Positions 25,659 through 32,873 of a stretch of DNA of 64,000 bases are shown in pieces; positions within the stretch are counted from its first letter, which is position 1, and each line of letters begins with the position of its first letter. Source of the DNA: Pirellula sp. (GTDB lineage: Bacteria; Planctomycetota; Planctomycetia; Pirellulales; Lacipirellulaceae); the NCBI GenBank assembly GCA_013822725.1, contig PNKX01000019.1, forward strand, positions 1 through 64,000, read 5' to 3'. The notes under the pieces were generated by a model, which was not told where the DNA came from, searched no databases, and saw only the letters and a program-made list of their open reading frames with translations. Position numbers and translations under genes: made by a program.

Positions 25659-25734
25659 CGCTCCGCTGACGCGTCGCGGCTAACCGCGGCAATGGCGCTC
25701 ACGCAGAACTTAGCCGCGACGCGGTAGCGGAGCG
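25659..25734. repeat. R8 inverted-repeat element
   Basis: CCGCTCCGCTGACGCGTCGC and, 30 bases on, GCGACGCGGTAGCGGAGCG form near-complementary 25-base arms. Single copy in this window. It lies just after rex, may fold in the rex mRNA 3' end, and has no T-tract. Confidence 0.7.
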
Positions 25735-25767
25735 CGGCGGCAATCGGTAAATTAGCGGCTTACGCGT

Positions 25768-25838
25768 TACCCCGTAGTGTAATGGTAACACTAGGGATTT
25801 TGATTCCCTCATTCAAGGTTCGAATCCTTGCGGGGTAG
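25768..25838 (+). tRNA. tRNA-Gln (anticodon TTG)
   Basis: A complete 71-base cloverleaf. Acceptor TACCCCG pairs with CGGGGTA (7 bp); the D stem GTGT/ACAC surrounds AATGGTA. The anticodon stem AGGGA/TCCCT surrounds TTTTGAT, giving the TTG anticodon. The T arm CAAGG-TTCGAAT-CCTTG is canonical. The discriminator base is G and no CCA is encoded. Confidence 0.97.
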
Positions 25839-25847
25839 TTTTAGGCG

Positions 25848-25918
25848 AGGAGTCAGGGGTCGGGAGTCAGGAGTCAATTGGATTGACTCCCGACCCCTGG
25901 CTCCTGACTCCTTTTTTT
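25848..25918. repeat. Inverted repeat with T-tract after tRNA-Gln (R12)
   Basis: Imperfect arms built from AGGAGTCAGGGGTCGGGAGT and its complement (25882-25912), followed by seven T residues (25912-25918). On the plus strand it has terminator form and could end the tRNA transcript. The arm is itself made of smaller GGAGTCAGG repeats. The cysQ-like frame stays open through the right arm, which explains a spurious N-terminal extension. Confidence 0.65.
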
Positions 25919-25945
25919 GTTGGCCTTGCCATTGGGAGCCGTCAC

Positions 25946-26944
25946 GTGCCCGAGTTCTTTGATTCCGACATTGCCAAGTTTGCCGTCGCCGCCGTTCGCG
26001 AGGCATCGGACCTCGTGCGGTGCGTCCAAGCGGAGATGATCGGCGAGGCGATCACCAAGGGTGACAAGTCGCCGGTGACGGTCGCTGACTTTGCGGCTCA
26101 GGCCATCGTCGCCCGACGATTGGCCGAGCGGTTCCCCAATGCCGTGCTGGTGGGCGAAGAAAGCTCCGGCGCGCTGCAAGGTGATGAATCGCGGGCGACG
26201 CTGGAGCAGATTACGCGGTTTGTCCAATCGGTCGAGCCGGCCGCCACGGCCGAATCGGTTTGCGAGTGGATCGACCGCGGCTCGAACGAGGCGTCCGCGA
26301 CCTTCTGGACGCTCGACCCGGTCGACGGGACGAAGGGGTTTCTGCGGAAGGATCAGTACGCGGTGGCGTTGGCGCTGGTGGAAAATGGCAAGGTCGTGCT
26401 TGGCGCCCTTGGGTGCCCCGAATTGGAAGAGGGGGTTCGCCCAGCCAAGGGGGGAGCGGGTTCCATACTTCTGGCTGGGCGCGGCCAAGGGACATGGGTG
26501 CAATCGCTGGCCGAGCCGAATGGCAAGTGGACCCGGCTGACGGCGTCGAAAATCAGCGATCCGGCCGGGGCGCGGCTGCTGCGCTCGGTCGAAAAGTCGC
26601 ACACCGACGCCGACAGCATTGGCGACCTGGCGACGAAGCTCGGAGTCACGGCCGACCCGGTGCCTATGGACAGCCAAGCCAAGTATGCCGTTCTGGCAGC
26701 AGGGGGCGGCGACGTCATCCTGCGGCTCCTCTCGCCGAGTCGGCCTGATTATCGCGAAATGATCTGGGACCAGGCGGCGGGCTCGATCGTGGTTGAGGAG
26801 GCTGGTGGGCGAGTGAGCGACCTCGACGGGAAGCCCCTCGACTTTTCGCACGGACGGACCCTGGCGACCAACCGCGGGGTGCTGGTGACCAATGGGCCGT
26901 TGCATGAAGCCTTCTTGGCGGGTTTGAAAGAGATTGGGGCGTAA
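25946..26944 (+). CDS. cysQ: CysQ/BPNT-type 3'(2'),5'-bisphosphate nucleotidase
   Basis: Inositol-monophosphatase superfamily enzyme predicted to remove the 3'-phosphate of PAP, the by-product of PAPS reduction. A GTG start at 25946 (VPEFFDSDIAKFAV) is preferred: GGGAG lies 7 bases upstream and the longer frame runs into a repeat. The protein is 332 residues. Metal-binding motifs are LVGEESS, WTLDPVDGTKGFLRKDQYAVALAL (near residue 115) and IWDQAAGSIVVEEAGGRVSDLDG (near 275). The length and DPVDGTKGF favour bisphosphate nucleotidase over inositol monophosphatase; the substrate is inferred. No sulfate-assimilation genes are adjacent. Confidence 0.8.
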   Translation: MPEFFDSDIAKFAVAAVREASDLVRCVQAEMIGEAITKGDKSPVTVADFAAQAIVARRLAERFPNAVLVGEESSGALQGDESRATLEQITRFVQSVEPAATAESVCEWIDRGSNEASATFWTLDPVDGTKGFLRKDQYAVALALVENGKVVLGALGCPELEEGVRPAKGGAGSILLAGRGQGTWVQSLAEPNGKWTRLTASKISDPAGARLLRSVEKSHTDADSIGDLATKLGVTADPVPMDSQAKYAVLAAGGGDVILRLLSPSRPDYREMIWDQAAGSIVVEEAGGRVSDLDGKPLDFSHGRTLATNRGVLVTNGPLHEAFLAGLKEIGA

Positions 26945-26963
26945 TCGCCATTTCCTCGCAGTG

Positions 26964-26998
26964 TGCCGTTCCGGCTGGTCGTTGACCGGCGGCTAAAG
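26964..26998. repeat. R2 element, single arm
   Basis: TGCCGTTCCGGCTGGTCGTTGACCGGCGGCTA matches the right arm of the 15945-16063 element (written here as one unit broken by GCTGG/TCG). It lies in the cysQ-rpsB gap; no second arm is nearby. Confidence 0.6.
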
Positions 26999-27190
26999 GC
27001 TCAGCCTACCTGGACGATCTGCCGGGATGCCGCTAAATTACAGGGCTCCACTTTGCTCGCGCGGCCTCGGGTAGGGTGGATCGTAGACGTAGGCCGAGAA
27101 CGTTTCCTTGCCAACGCCGGACGCCCGCGATCGCTCTGTCGGTCGCACTCATGGGACATAGCCGGCGTGCCACTGTCAGGAGTTTGAACT

Positions 27191-27934
27191 GTGTCGACTA
27201 CGACCCTCGTGAAAGAGTTGGTAGAGTCGGGCGTCCATTTCGGCCATCGATCGAGCCGTTGGAACCCGAAGATGCGGCCGTACATTTACGCCCGCCGCAA
27301 TCTGATCCACATCATCGACGTCCGCGAAACGATCCGCGGTCTGCTGCGGGCCAAAAAGTACCTGTCGGACGTCGCCTCGCACGGCAGCCTCATCCTGTTC
27401 GTCGGGACCAAGCGTCAGGCCCGCGAGACGATTCAACGCGAAGCCGAGCGTTGCGGTATGCCTTACGTCGCTGACCGCTGGTTGGGCGGCACGCTGACGA
27501 ACTTCCGCACGATTCGCGACCGCCTCGGCCGCCTTGAGCAACTCGAGAAGATTCGCGAAGGCGAAGAGATCAAGACGTACTCGAAGAAGATGCAATCGAC
27601 CCTCACGCGCGAGTACCGCAAGATTCACCACAACCTCAACGGTATGCGGACGATGACCCGCCTGCCGGAGTGCATGGTGGTGGTCGACCCGCGCAAGGAA
27701 AAGAACGCGATCAAGGAAGCCCGCAAGCTGGGCATCGCCACCGTGGCGCTGATCGACACCGACTGCGACCCCGACTTGGTCGACTTGCCGATCCCCGGCA
27801 ACGACGACAGCATGCGGTCGATCGAGCTGATCGTGAAGATCCTGGCCGACGCGATCGCCCAGGGGAAGGTTCAGCAATCGGTTCAACAGGCCCAAATGAA
27901 GCGGGCCGAGATGGTCGAACCGGCGAAGGATTAG
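27191..27934 (+). CDS. rpsB: 30S ribosomal protein S2
   Basis: Structural protein of the small subunit. It starts with GTG at 27191, with AGGAG 8 bases upstream. The 247 residues are standard. Family motifs: [24 protein letters not shown] at 10-33, [39 protein letters not shown], and [44 protein letters not shown] near 170-210. It heads the conserved rpsB-tsf-pyrH-frr cluster, although the genes here are separated by 130-300 bases with repeats and a terminator. Confidence 0.97.
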   Translation: MSTTTLVKELVESGVHFGHRSSRWNPKMRPYIYARRNLIHIIDVRETIRGLLRAKKYLSDVASHGSLILFVGTKRQARETIQREAERCGMPYVADRWLGGTLTNFRTIRDRLGRLEQLEKIREGEEIKTYSKKMQSTLTREYRKIHHNLNGMRTMTRLPECMVVVDPRKEKNAIKEARKLGIATVALIDTDCDPDLVDLPIPGNDDSMRSIELIVKILADAIAQGKVQQSVQQAQMKRAEMVEPAKD

Positions 27935-27987
27935 TTTCCTTCGGCCTCTAAACCATCCAACAGTCTTAAAAAATAGGCATTAGGATT

Positions 27988-28067
27988 TCACGCAAAGGCG
28001 CGAAGGCGCAAAGAAATGCGTGATTGCTTTTGTCTTTCCTTTGCGTCTTTGCGCCCTTGCGTGAGAT
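27988..28067. repeat. R3 inverted-repeat element, copy 2
   Basis: CACGCAAAGGCGCGAAGGCG and the complementary CTTTGCGCCCTTGCGTG flank a central region of about 35 bases. It lies between rpsB and tsf, ending about 17 bases before the tsf Shine-Dalgarno. Confidence 0.8.
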
Positions 28068-28096
28068 GACTTAGAACCAGATTAGGAGTGAAGGCA

Positions 28097-28939
28097 ATGG
28101 CCGAAATTACCGCGGCATTGGTGAAGCAGCTTCGCGATGAAACGTCGCTTCCCATGATGGATTGCAAGAAGGCCCTGACCGAAGCGGGCGGCGACATTGA
28201 AGCCGCCAAGCGGAAGCTGCGCGAAGATGGCGTCAAGACGATGGCCGCCCGGAGCGATCGCGTGACCGAAGAAGGCCGCATTGGCGTCTCGGCCAGCGTC
28301 GACAAGAAGGTCGGCGCCATGATCGAGCTGCAATGCGAGTCGGCGCCGGTCGCCACCAACGACGAGTTCGTGCAGTTGGCCAACGACCTGGCTCTGCAAC
28401 TCGCCACCGGCCCTGGCGCGAAGACGGCGGACGAGTTGTGGGCGCAGCCCTCGCCGAGCCGCAAGGGAATGACCTTGGCCGACCAGCGCGACGAACTGCA
28501 GAACAAGATTCGCGAAGTCTTCCGCCTGGCCCGGCTCCATCGCGTCGACACCTCGGCCGGCGGCTTCGTCCACATGGCGAAGATCGGCGTGCTGGTCGAA
28601 GTCGAGGGGGGCAACGACCAGTTGGCGAAGGACGTCGCCCTCCACGTCGCCGCAATGAACCCGAAGGCCGCGACCAAGGATGCGCTTGATCCGAAGCTGA
28701 TCGCCCAGGAGCAAGAAATCCAAAAGGAGCGGGCTCGCCAGGAAGGGAAGCCAGAAGCGATCATCGAAAAGATGATCGAAGGCCGGATGCGGAACTTCTA
28801 CGCCGAGAACGTCTTGGAAGAGCAACCGTTCGTTCGCGACGAAACGCAGACGGTCGGCGCCCTGGCCAAATCGGGCGGCATGAAGCTGAAGAAGTTCCAT
28901 CGCTGGACGTTGGGCGAAAGTGCCGGGACCGCCAGCTAA
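28097..28939 (+). CDS. tsf: Translation elongation factor Ts
   Basis: Guanine-nucleotide exchange factor for EF-Tu. The start at 28097 (MAEITAALVKQLRDET) is 8 bases after AGGAG (28084-28088); a GTG three codons earlier overlaps that Shine-Dalgarno and is rejected. The protein has 280 residues. The N-terminal UBA-like domain has the hallmark TSLPMMDCKKALTEAGGDIEAAKRKLRE, followed by the exchange core (VGAMIELQCESAPVATNDEFVQLANDLALQ) and the coiled-coil region with AMNPKAA. It is followed at 27 bases by an intrinsic terminator. Confidence 0.97.
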   Translation: MAEITAALVKQLRDETSLPMMDCKKALTEAGGDIEAAKRKLREDGVKTMAARSDRVTEEGRIGVSASVDKKVGAMIELQCESAPVATNDEFVQLANDLALQLATGPGAKTADELWAQPSPSRKGMTLADQRDELQNKIREVFRLARLHRVDTSAGGFVHMAKIGVLVEVEGGNDQLAKDVALHVAAMNPKAATKDALDPKLIAQEQEIQKERARQEGKPEAIIEKMIEGRMRNFYAENVLEEQPFVRDETQTVGALAKSGGMKLKKFHRWTLGESAGTAS

Positions 28940-28965
28940 GCGGCCTATTTCAACGAGAACTATCG

Positions 28966-29000
28966 AAAGCCCCGGCCTATCCAGGTCGGGGCTTTTTTTA
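28966..29000 (+). terminator. Intrinsic terminator after tsf
   Basis: AAAGCCCCGGCCT pairs with AGGTCGGGGCTTT over an ATCC loop (one G-T wobble), followed by a run of seven T (28993-28999). It separates tsf from pyrH transcriptionally. Confidence 0.9.
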
Positions 29001-29011
29001 TGCGCTGCATC

Positions 29012-29099
29012 TACAGCCCCGGGCTCCGCCCGGGGGTAGCACCACGCGCGACGATGCGTACCGGAACGGAAGCCGACCCCCGGGCGGAGCCCAGGACTA
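29012..29099. repeat. R1 inverted-repeat element, copy D
   Basis: TACAGCCCCGGGCTCCGCC and GGCGGAGCCCAGGACTA are the outer arms. It lies between the tsf terminator and pyrH. The right arm has diverged slightly (AGGACT for GGGGCT). Confidence 0.75.
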
Positions 29100-29136
29100 A
29101 ATAAACACTACGACGATCTGTGATACGTCACAGGTC

Positions 29137-29209
29137 GCCAAGAACAACGCAAAGAAATGCAATTTTCTTCTTGGCGGTTCTTTGCGCCTTCGCGCCTTTG
29201 CGAGAGAAT
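29137..29209. repeat. R3 inverted-repeat element, copy 3
   Basis: CGCCAAGAA and TTCTTGGCG, with CGCAAAGAA and TTCTTTGCGCC, form nested arms, followed by TTCGCGCCTTTGCGAGAG. It ends about 30 bases upstream of pyrH. The long open frame before pyrH is read-through of this repeat. Confidence 0.7.
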
Positions 29210-29239
29210 ACTGGCCTCGCCCTTCCCCCAGGTGTCTTG

Positions 29240-30007
29240 ATGAAAACTGCCGTTATGTCTCAACCTGCGCCTGTAAAAACGTCTGGCCCCTACAAGCGGA
29301 TCGTGCTGAAGCTGTCGGGCGAGAGCTTCGCCGCCACTGGCGAGCGGGGCATCAGCATGCAGGAGGTGGTCCACATCTCCGCGCAAACGTATCGAGCGAA
29401 ACAGCAGGGAGTCGAGATCGCCATCGTCATCGGCGGCGGCAACATTCTGCGGGGCGCCCAGTTCATTGCGGGCAATTCGAGCGTTCACGAAGCGACCGCC
29501 CATTACATGGGAATGCTGGCGACGGTGATCAACGGACTCGCGCTGCAGGACGCACTGGAGTCGCTCGGCTGCGAGACGCGCCTGATGAGCACGCTGAAGT
29601 GTGACGGCGTCGCCGAGCCGTTTATCCGCCGCCGTGCGAGTCGGCACTTGGAGAAGGGGCGGATCGTCATTCTCGCCGGCGGCACCGGAGCGCCGTTCGT
29701 CACGACCGACACCGCCGCCGCGCAGAAGGCGCTGGAACTGGAAGCTGACATTCTGATGAAGGCGACGCGGGTCGACGGCGTCTATAGTGACGATCCCGAA
29801 AAGAATCCGCATGCCGTCTTCTATCGCGACCTCACGTTTGAGCAGGTCCGCAATCAGAATCTGCGGGTGATGGACCCGACGGCGATCGCGCACTGCATGG
29901 AACACAACCTGCCGATTCTGGTCTTCAACTACCGGACCGACGGCAACATCGAAAAAGCCGTCCGCGGCGAAGCGATCGGCACGCGCGTCACCAGTGGGAA
30001 AAGCTGA
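29240..30007 (+). CDS. pyrH: Uridylate (UMP) kinase
   Basis: Phosphorylates UMP to UDP; bacterial PyrH is a hexameric amino-acid-kinase-fold enzyme. The start at 29240 gives 255 residues; ATG at 29255 is an alternative. Motifs: [14 protein letters not shown] (residues 18-31), [15 protein letters not shown] loop as [61 protein letters not shown], and [18 protein letters not shown]. It belongs to the rpsB-tsf-pyrH-frr cluster. Confidence 0.95.
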   Translation: MKTAVMSQPAPVKTSGPYKRIVLKLSGESFAATGERGISMQEVVHISAQTYRAKQQGVEIAIVIGGGNILRGAQFIAGNSSVHEATAHYMGMLATVINGLALQDALESLGCETRLMSTLKCDGVAEPFIRRRASRHLEKGRIVILAGGTGAPFVTTDTAAAQKALELEADILMKATRVDGVYSDDPEKNPHAVFYRDLTFEQVRNQNLRVMDPTAIAHCMEHNLPILVFNYRTDGNIEKAVRGEAIGTRVTSGKS

Positions 30008-30035
30008 GCATCAAGCACTAGATTATTTCAATCAG

Positions 30036-30125
30036 TTCTTTGCGTTCCCTTTGCGCCTTCGCGCCTTTGCGAGAGACATGCCGGCAAGTCTCTCGCAAAG
30101 GCGCGAAGGCGCAAAGAAAGCGCCA
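30036..30125. repeat. R3 inverted-repeat element, copy 4
   Basis: TTCTTTGCGTTCCCTTTGCG and CGCCTTTGCGAGAGAC, then the complementary GTCTCTCGCAAAGGCGCGAA and GGCGCAAAGAAAGCG. This is the best-paired copy of the family. It lies between pyrH and frr and ends about 20 bases before the frr start. Confidence 0.85.
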
Positions 30126-30146
30126 AGTTAAAGAGGGAGAGAGAAA

Positions 30147-30707
30147 ATGGGTTCGGATGAGATCTTGATGGACGCCGAAGAGCGCATGGAAAAGGCCATC
30201 AACAAGCTGAAGGGCGATTTGACAGGCATTCGGACGGGCCGCGCGAACCCCGGTCTCGTCGATTCTCTGCGGGTCGAGGTGTACGGATCGCAGACGCCGA
30301 TTAAGCAGATCGCGTCGGTCAGCGCGCCCGAGCCGCAGCAGCTGGTGATACGTCCGTTCGACCCGTCGACGATCAAGGACATCGAGCGCGGCATCATCAA
30401 CAGCGATCTCGGCCTCGCCCCGAACAGCGACGGCAAGGTGATCCGCCTGAACATCCCGCCTCTCTCGGGCGACGTGCGGAAGAAGATGATCGCCCGTACG
30501 AAGGATCTCTCCGAAGAGGCGAAGATCGCGATCCGCAACGTTCGCCGCGACGGTAATAAGCACGCCGACACGGCCGAAAAAGATGGCGAGCTGTCGGAAG
30601 ACGATTGCAAAGGACTGAAGGACGAGATCCAAGAGCTGACCAAGAAGTACGAGAACTCGGCGAACGATCTGGCGAAGGCGAAAGAGACGGAAGTCAGCGG
30701 CAGCTAG
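30147..30707 (+). CDS. frr: Ribosome recycling factor
   Basis: Works with EF-G to split post-termination ribosomes. The 186 residues are standard. AGAGGGAGAGAG precedes the ATG as a strong Shine-Dalgarno. Family motifs: RMEKAINKLKGDLTGIRTGRANPGLVDSLRVEVYGSQTPIKQIASVSAPEPQQLVIRPFDPSTIKDIERGI (read in segments), NSDLGLAPNSDGKVIRLNIPPLS, and AKIAIRNVRRDGNK near 128. It is the last gene of the translation cluster; no clear hairpin terminator follows. Confidence 0.97.
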   Translation: MGSDEILMDAEERMEKAINKLKGDLTGIRTGRANPGLVDSLRVEVYGSQTPIKQIASVSAPEPQQLVIRPFDPSTIKDIERGIINSDLGLAPNSDGKVIRLNIPPLSGDVRKKMIARTKDLSEEAKIAIRNVRRDGNKHADTAEKDGELSEDDCKGLKDEIQELTKKYENSANDLAKAKETEVSGS

Positions 30708-30832
30708 ATCTCTTTCGGCCTTTTTCAGTCTTGTCGGAGCAGTTGATCCTCTCCGTTTTAAGCTAGATGCATTTAAATATTGGGAAACGGAGTCAGATAG
30801 CGTAAAAAGAGTCGACCGTTCTGTGTGGCTTC

Positions 30833-31816
30833 ATGTTATGGCCAACTGGCAGGAGGTTTCTGGTGTCGGCTTGTCTTCTCTTGGTCGTGTGCGGTCGAAT
30901 TGGCCGCGTCGTCAACCTGGCGGCCGTCGTCATGGCGGCGTGCTGGTTATTAGCGACAATTGAAACTCGAGCGTTCGCTCAAGTGCCAGCCGAGCCTCCT
31001 GAGCGCGGGCGCGTGCTGCACATCATTGACGTCGACGGCGCCGGATTACATCCCTTACCCAGCGAAGCGGGGAAAACGTACGGATCGCCCGATTGGTCGC
31101 CGGATGGCGAGTGGCTCGCCTACGACGTCAGCTTGATCAATCACGACGTCAATAGCACGCGGATTGAAGTGATCCGAGCCAATGGCGAGGATCGTCGAGA
31201 GATCGGCCACGGCGCGATGCCAAGTTGGTCTCCCGATGGCAAGCAGATTGTCGCTCACACGTACACGTCTGAGGGCATCGTCGTGATGGACGTCGACGGG
31301 GACGGCCGCGAGACGATCATGGAACATTGGGGGAGCCCCCGTTGGTCGCCGGTTGGCAACCGAGTCGTCGCGGCCAATTCTGGCGGGGGGCTGTCGATCT
31401 TCGACTTGACGGCAGGGACGGAATACGGCGTCCTGCGCCGCGTTCCCGTTTATCAAGGGCTCAGCATCGCCCCCGACGGCTTGCGTGTTTGTTTCGCCGA
31501 CCCGAACGGGGCGCTGATGCTGGCGACGTTCGATGCCGAAATGAAGCACGCGTCCGCGAAACGGCTGGTGGACGGCGGTTACTTCTCGCACTCCAGTTGG
31601 TCTCCCGACGGCAAACAGATCGCCTTCACTTGGAAGCCAGATCCCTCGACTGAGGATCCCGAGCAACTCTATTTGCTCGACGTCGATCATCCGGAGACGC
31701 CGCCCCGAAAATTAAAGGGGCTCGACTCGGCGGATGACAATGCTGACCCCGATTGGTCTCCCGACGGCAAACAAATCGCCTTCTCCTTGAAGAAGGGCAG
31801 GTCGGCGACCGAGTAG
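30833..31816 (+). CDS. Exported TolB-like PD40 beta-propeller protein
   Basis: A 327-residue protein. A hydrophobic N-terminus of about 50 residues includes two stretches; the later one resembles a signal peptide ending at RAFAQV, so an internal start (30893-30931) is possible. The rest consists of PD40 (TolB-like) blades: SPDWSPDGEWLAYDV, PSWSPDGKQIVAHTY, PRWSPVGNRVVAA, SSWSPDGKQIAFTW and PDWSPDGKQIAFSL. Such proteins fold as periplasmic propellers. No TolB N-terminal domain is present, so a Tol-Pal role is not supported. Confidence 0.7.
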   Translation: MLWPTGRRFLVSACLLLVVCGRIGRVVNLAAVVMAACWLLATIETRAFAQVPAEPPERGRVLHIIDVDGAGLHPLPSEAGKTYGSPDWSPDGEWLAYDVSLINHDVNSTRIEVIRANGEDRREIGHGAMPSWSPDGKQIVAHTYTSEGIVVMDVDGDGRETIMEHWGSPRWSPVGNRVVAANSGGGLSIFDLTAGTEYGVLRRVPVYQGLSIAPDGLRVCFADPNGALMLATFDAEMKHASAKRLVDGGYFSHSSWSPDGKQIAFTWKPDPSTEDPEQLYLLDVDHPETPPRKLKGLDSADDNADPDWSPDGKQIAFSLKKGRSATE

Positions 31817-31875
31817 GGGGACGCAAATCTATTTTGGAGCCGTTCGGCGCCTTTCATCGCTTGCGAACATTCAGC

Positions 31876-32553
31876 ATGGCACAACTTCGTCCCGTCGTGG
31901 CTTCAATTCTGCGATGGGTGCGCCGGCAGTTAAGGTTCAGCATCCGCTCGTTCCTGGTCTTTACGGCGCTCTGCTGTCTGGCGCTCGGGGCCTGGTCGTT
32001 GTACGTGCAGCCTTATCGAGATCAAGCCGTCTCACTGTCACGACTCGACGATATGGGCGGCACGACAACCACGGTTGGCGCCGCGGGGCCCCATTGGCAG
32101 CGCTGGCTTGTCGAGGCGTTCGTCGGACCGCAGGGATTCGTCGAAGTTCGTACGGCCGACTTGCGGGGACGCAAGATCACCGCCGAGGACGTCAAATCCC
32201 TGTCGGGGCTGATTTACTTGGAGGGGTTGCGAATCGATCGGGCCGAGTTAAATAATGAGAATATCGCGGCGATCGCGCGAATGTCCAAATTGACGGAACT
32301 CTCGATGACCTACACAAAGATAGGCGACGAGGGCCTCCGTGAGGTGACTCAACTGCCTAAGCTCGAGAAGCTCCATCTCACTGGGGTTCCGGTGACGGAC
32401 GATGGAGTTGCCCTGCTGGCGTCGATGCCTGCGGTCAACGAGCTATTCATTCGATGGACCAAGATCACCAACGACGGCGCCGAGCGACTCCGGGCCTCAT
32501 TGCCAAACTGTCGCGTTCACCATCACGAGGCCATGCGAGTTTCGACGGAATAG
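31876..32553 (+). CDS. Membrane-anchored leucine-rich-repeat-like protein
   Basis: A 225-residue protein from the ATG at 31876; the frame extends upstream over the end of the previous gene but with no coding look. A basic stretch (RWVRRQLRFSIRS) precedes one membrane helix (FLVFTALCCLALGAWSLYV, about 20-40), a common planctomycete anchor. The C-terminal half has three LRR-type units: IYLEGLRIDRAELNNENIAAIARM, SKLTELSMTYTKIGDEGL and PKLEKLHLTGVPVTDDGVALLAS, each about 23 residues. Likely extracytoplasmic; the partner is unknown. Confidence 0.65.
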   Translation: MAQLRPVVASILRWVRRQLRFSIRSFLVFTALCCLALGAWSLYVQPYRDQAVSLSRLDDMGGTTTTVGAAGPHWQRWLVEAFVGPQGFVEVRTADLRGRKITAEDVKSLSGLIYLEGLRIDRAELNNENIAAIARMSKLTELSMTYTKIGDEGLREVTQLPKLEKLHLTGVPVTDDGVALLASMPAVNELFIRWTKITNDGAERLRASLPNCRVHHHEAMRVSTE

Positions 32554-32873
32554 TTCCAAAGCCGAAGTTGACGCGATCGTTCGCGTGCTAGCAGGCTCAG
32601 TAAGTTCTATTGGCGATTCTCGCCGCTCCGGCCTATACTCCCGCCGGAACCACCCGACGTTCTTGCGGCGCTGATCAACGATTGACGGCGCAGCGACCCA
32701 GTTTTATCGCGTGATTCGCATCCCCGCGCGGATCGAGCGACGACGGCTTTGCCATTAGCCGGAGGCCCATGGCCTCCGGGTTTCCGGACCGCGTGGCGGT
32801 CCGGCTAGGGGCAGGCAGTCATTGCTTTCGATTCTGAGCGAGCGCATCGCGCCCGGTTTATGGAGAAACCGTT
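32554..32873. other. Intergenic region before the PpiC/SurA-like gene
   Basis: About 320 bases. TTGGCG (32610-32615), an 18-base spacer and TATACT (32634-32639) is a weak promoter candidate. An R6 repeat element (32755-32810) follows. Nothing else was recognised. Confidence 0.4.
32755..32810. repeat. R6 double-hairpin repeat, copy 1
   Basis: Two adjacent hairpins, GGAGGCC-CAT-GGCCTCC and CCGGACCGC-GTG-GCGGTCCGG, enclosed by TTAGCCGG and CCGGCTA. A longer, partly degenerate copy is at 38914-39000. Confidence 0.75.

Noticed and set aside
29120..29239. N-terminal 40-residue extension of pyrH
   Set aside because: It is a translation of the R3 repeat, has no family similarity, and the ATG at 29240 gives the standard UMP kinase length.
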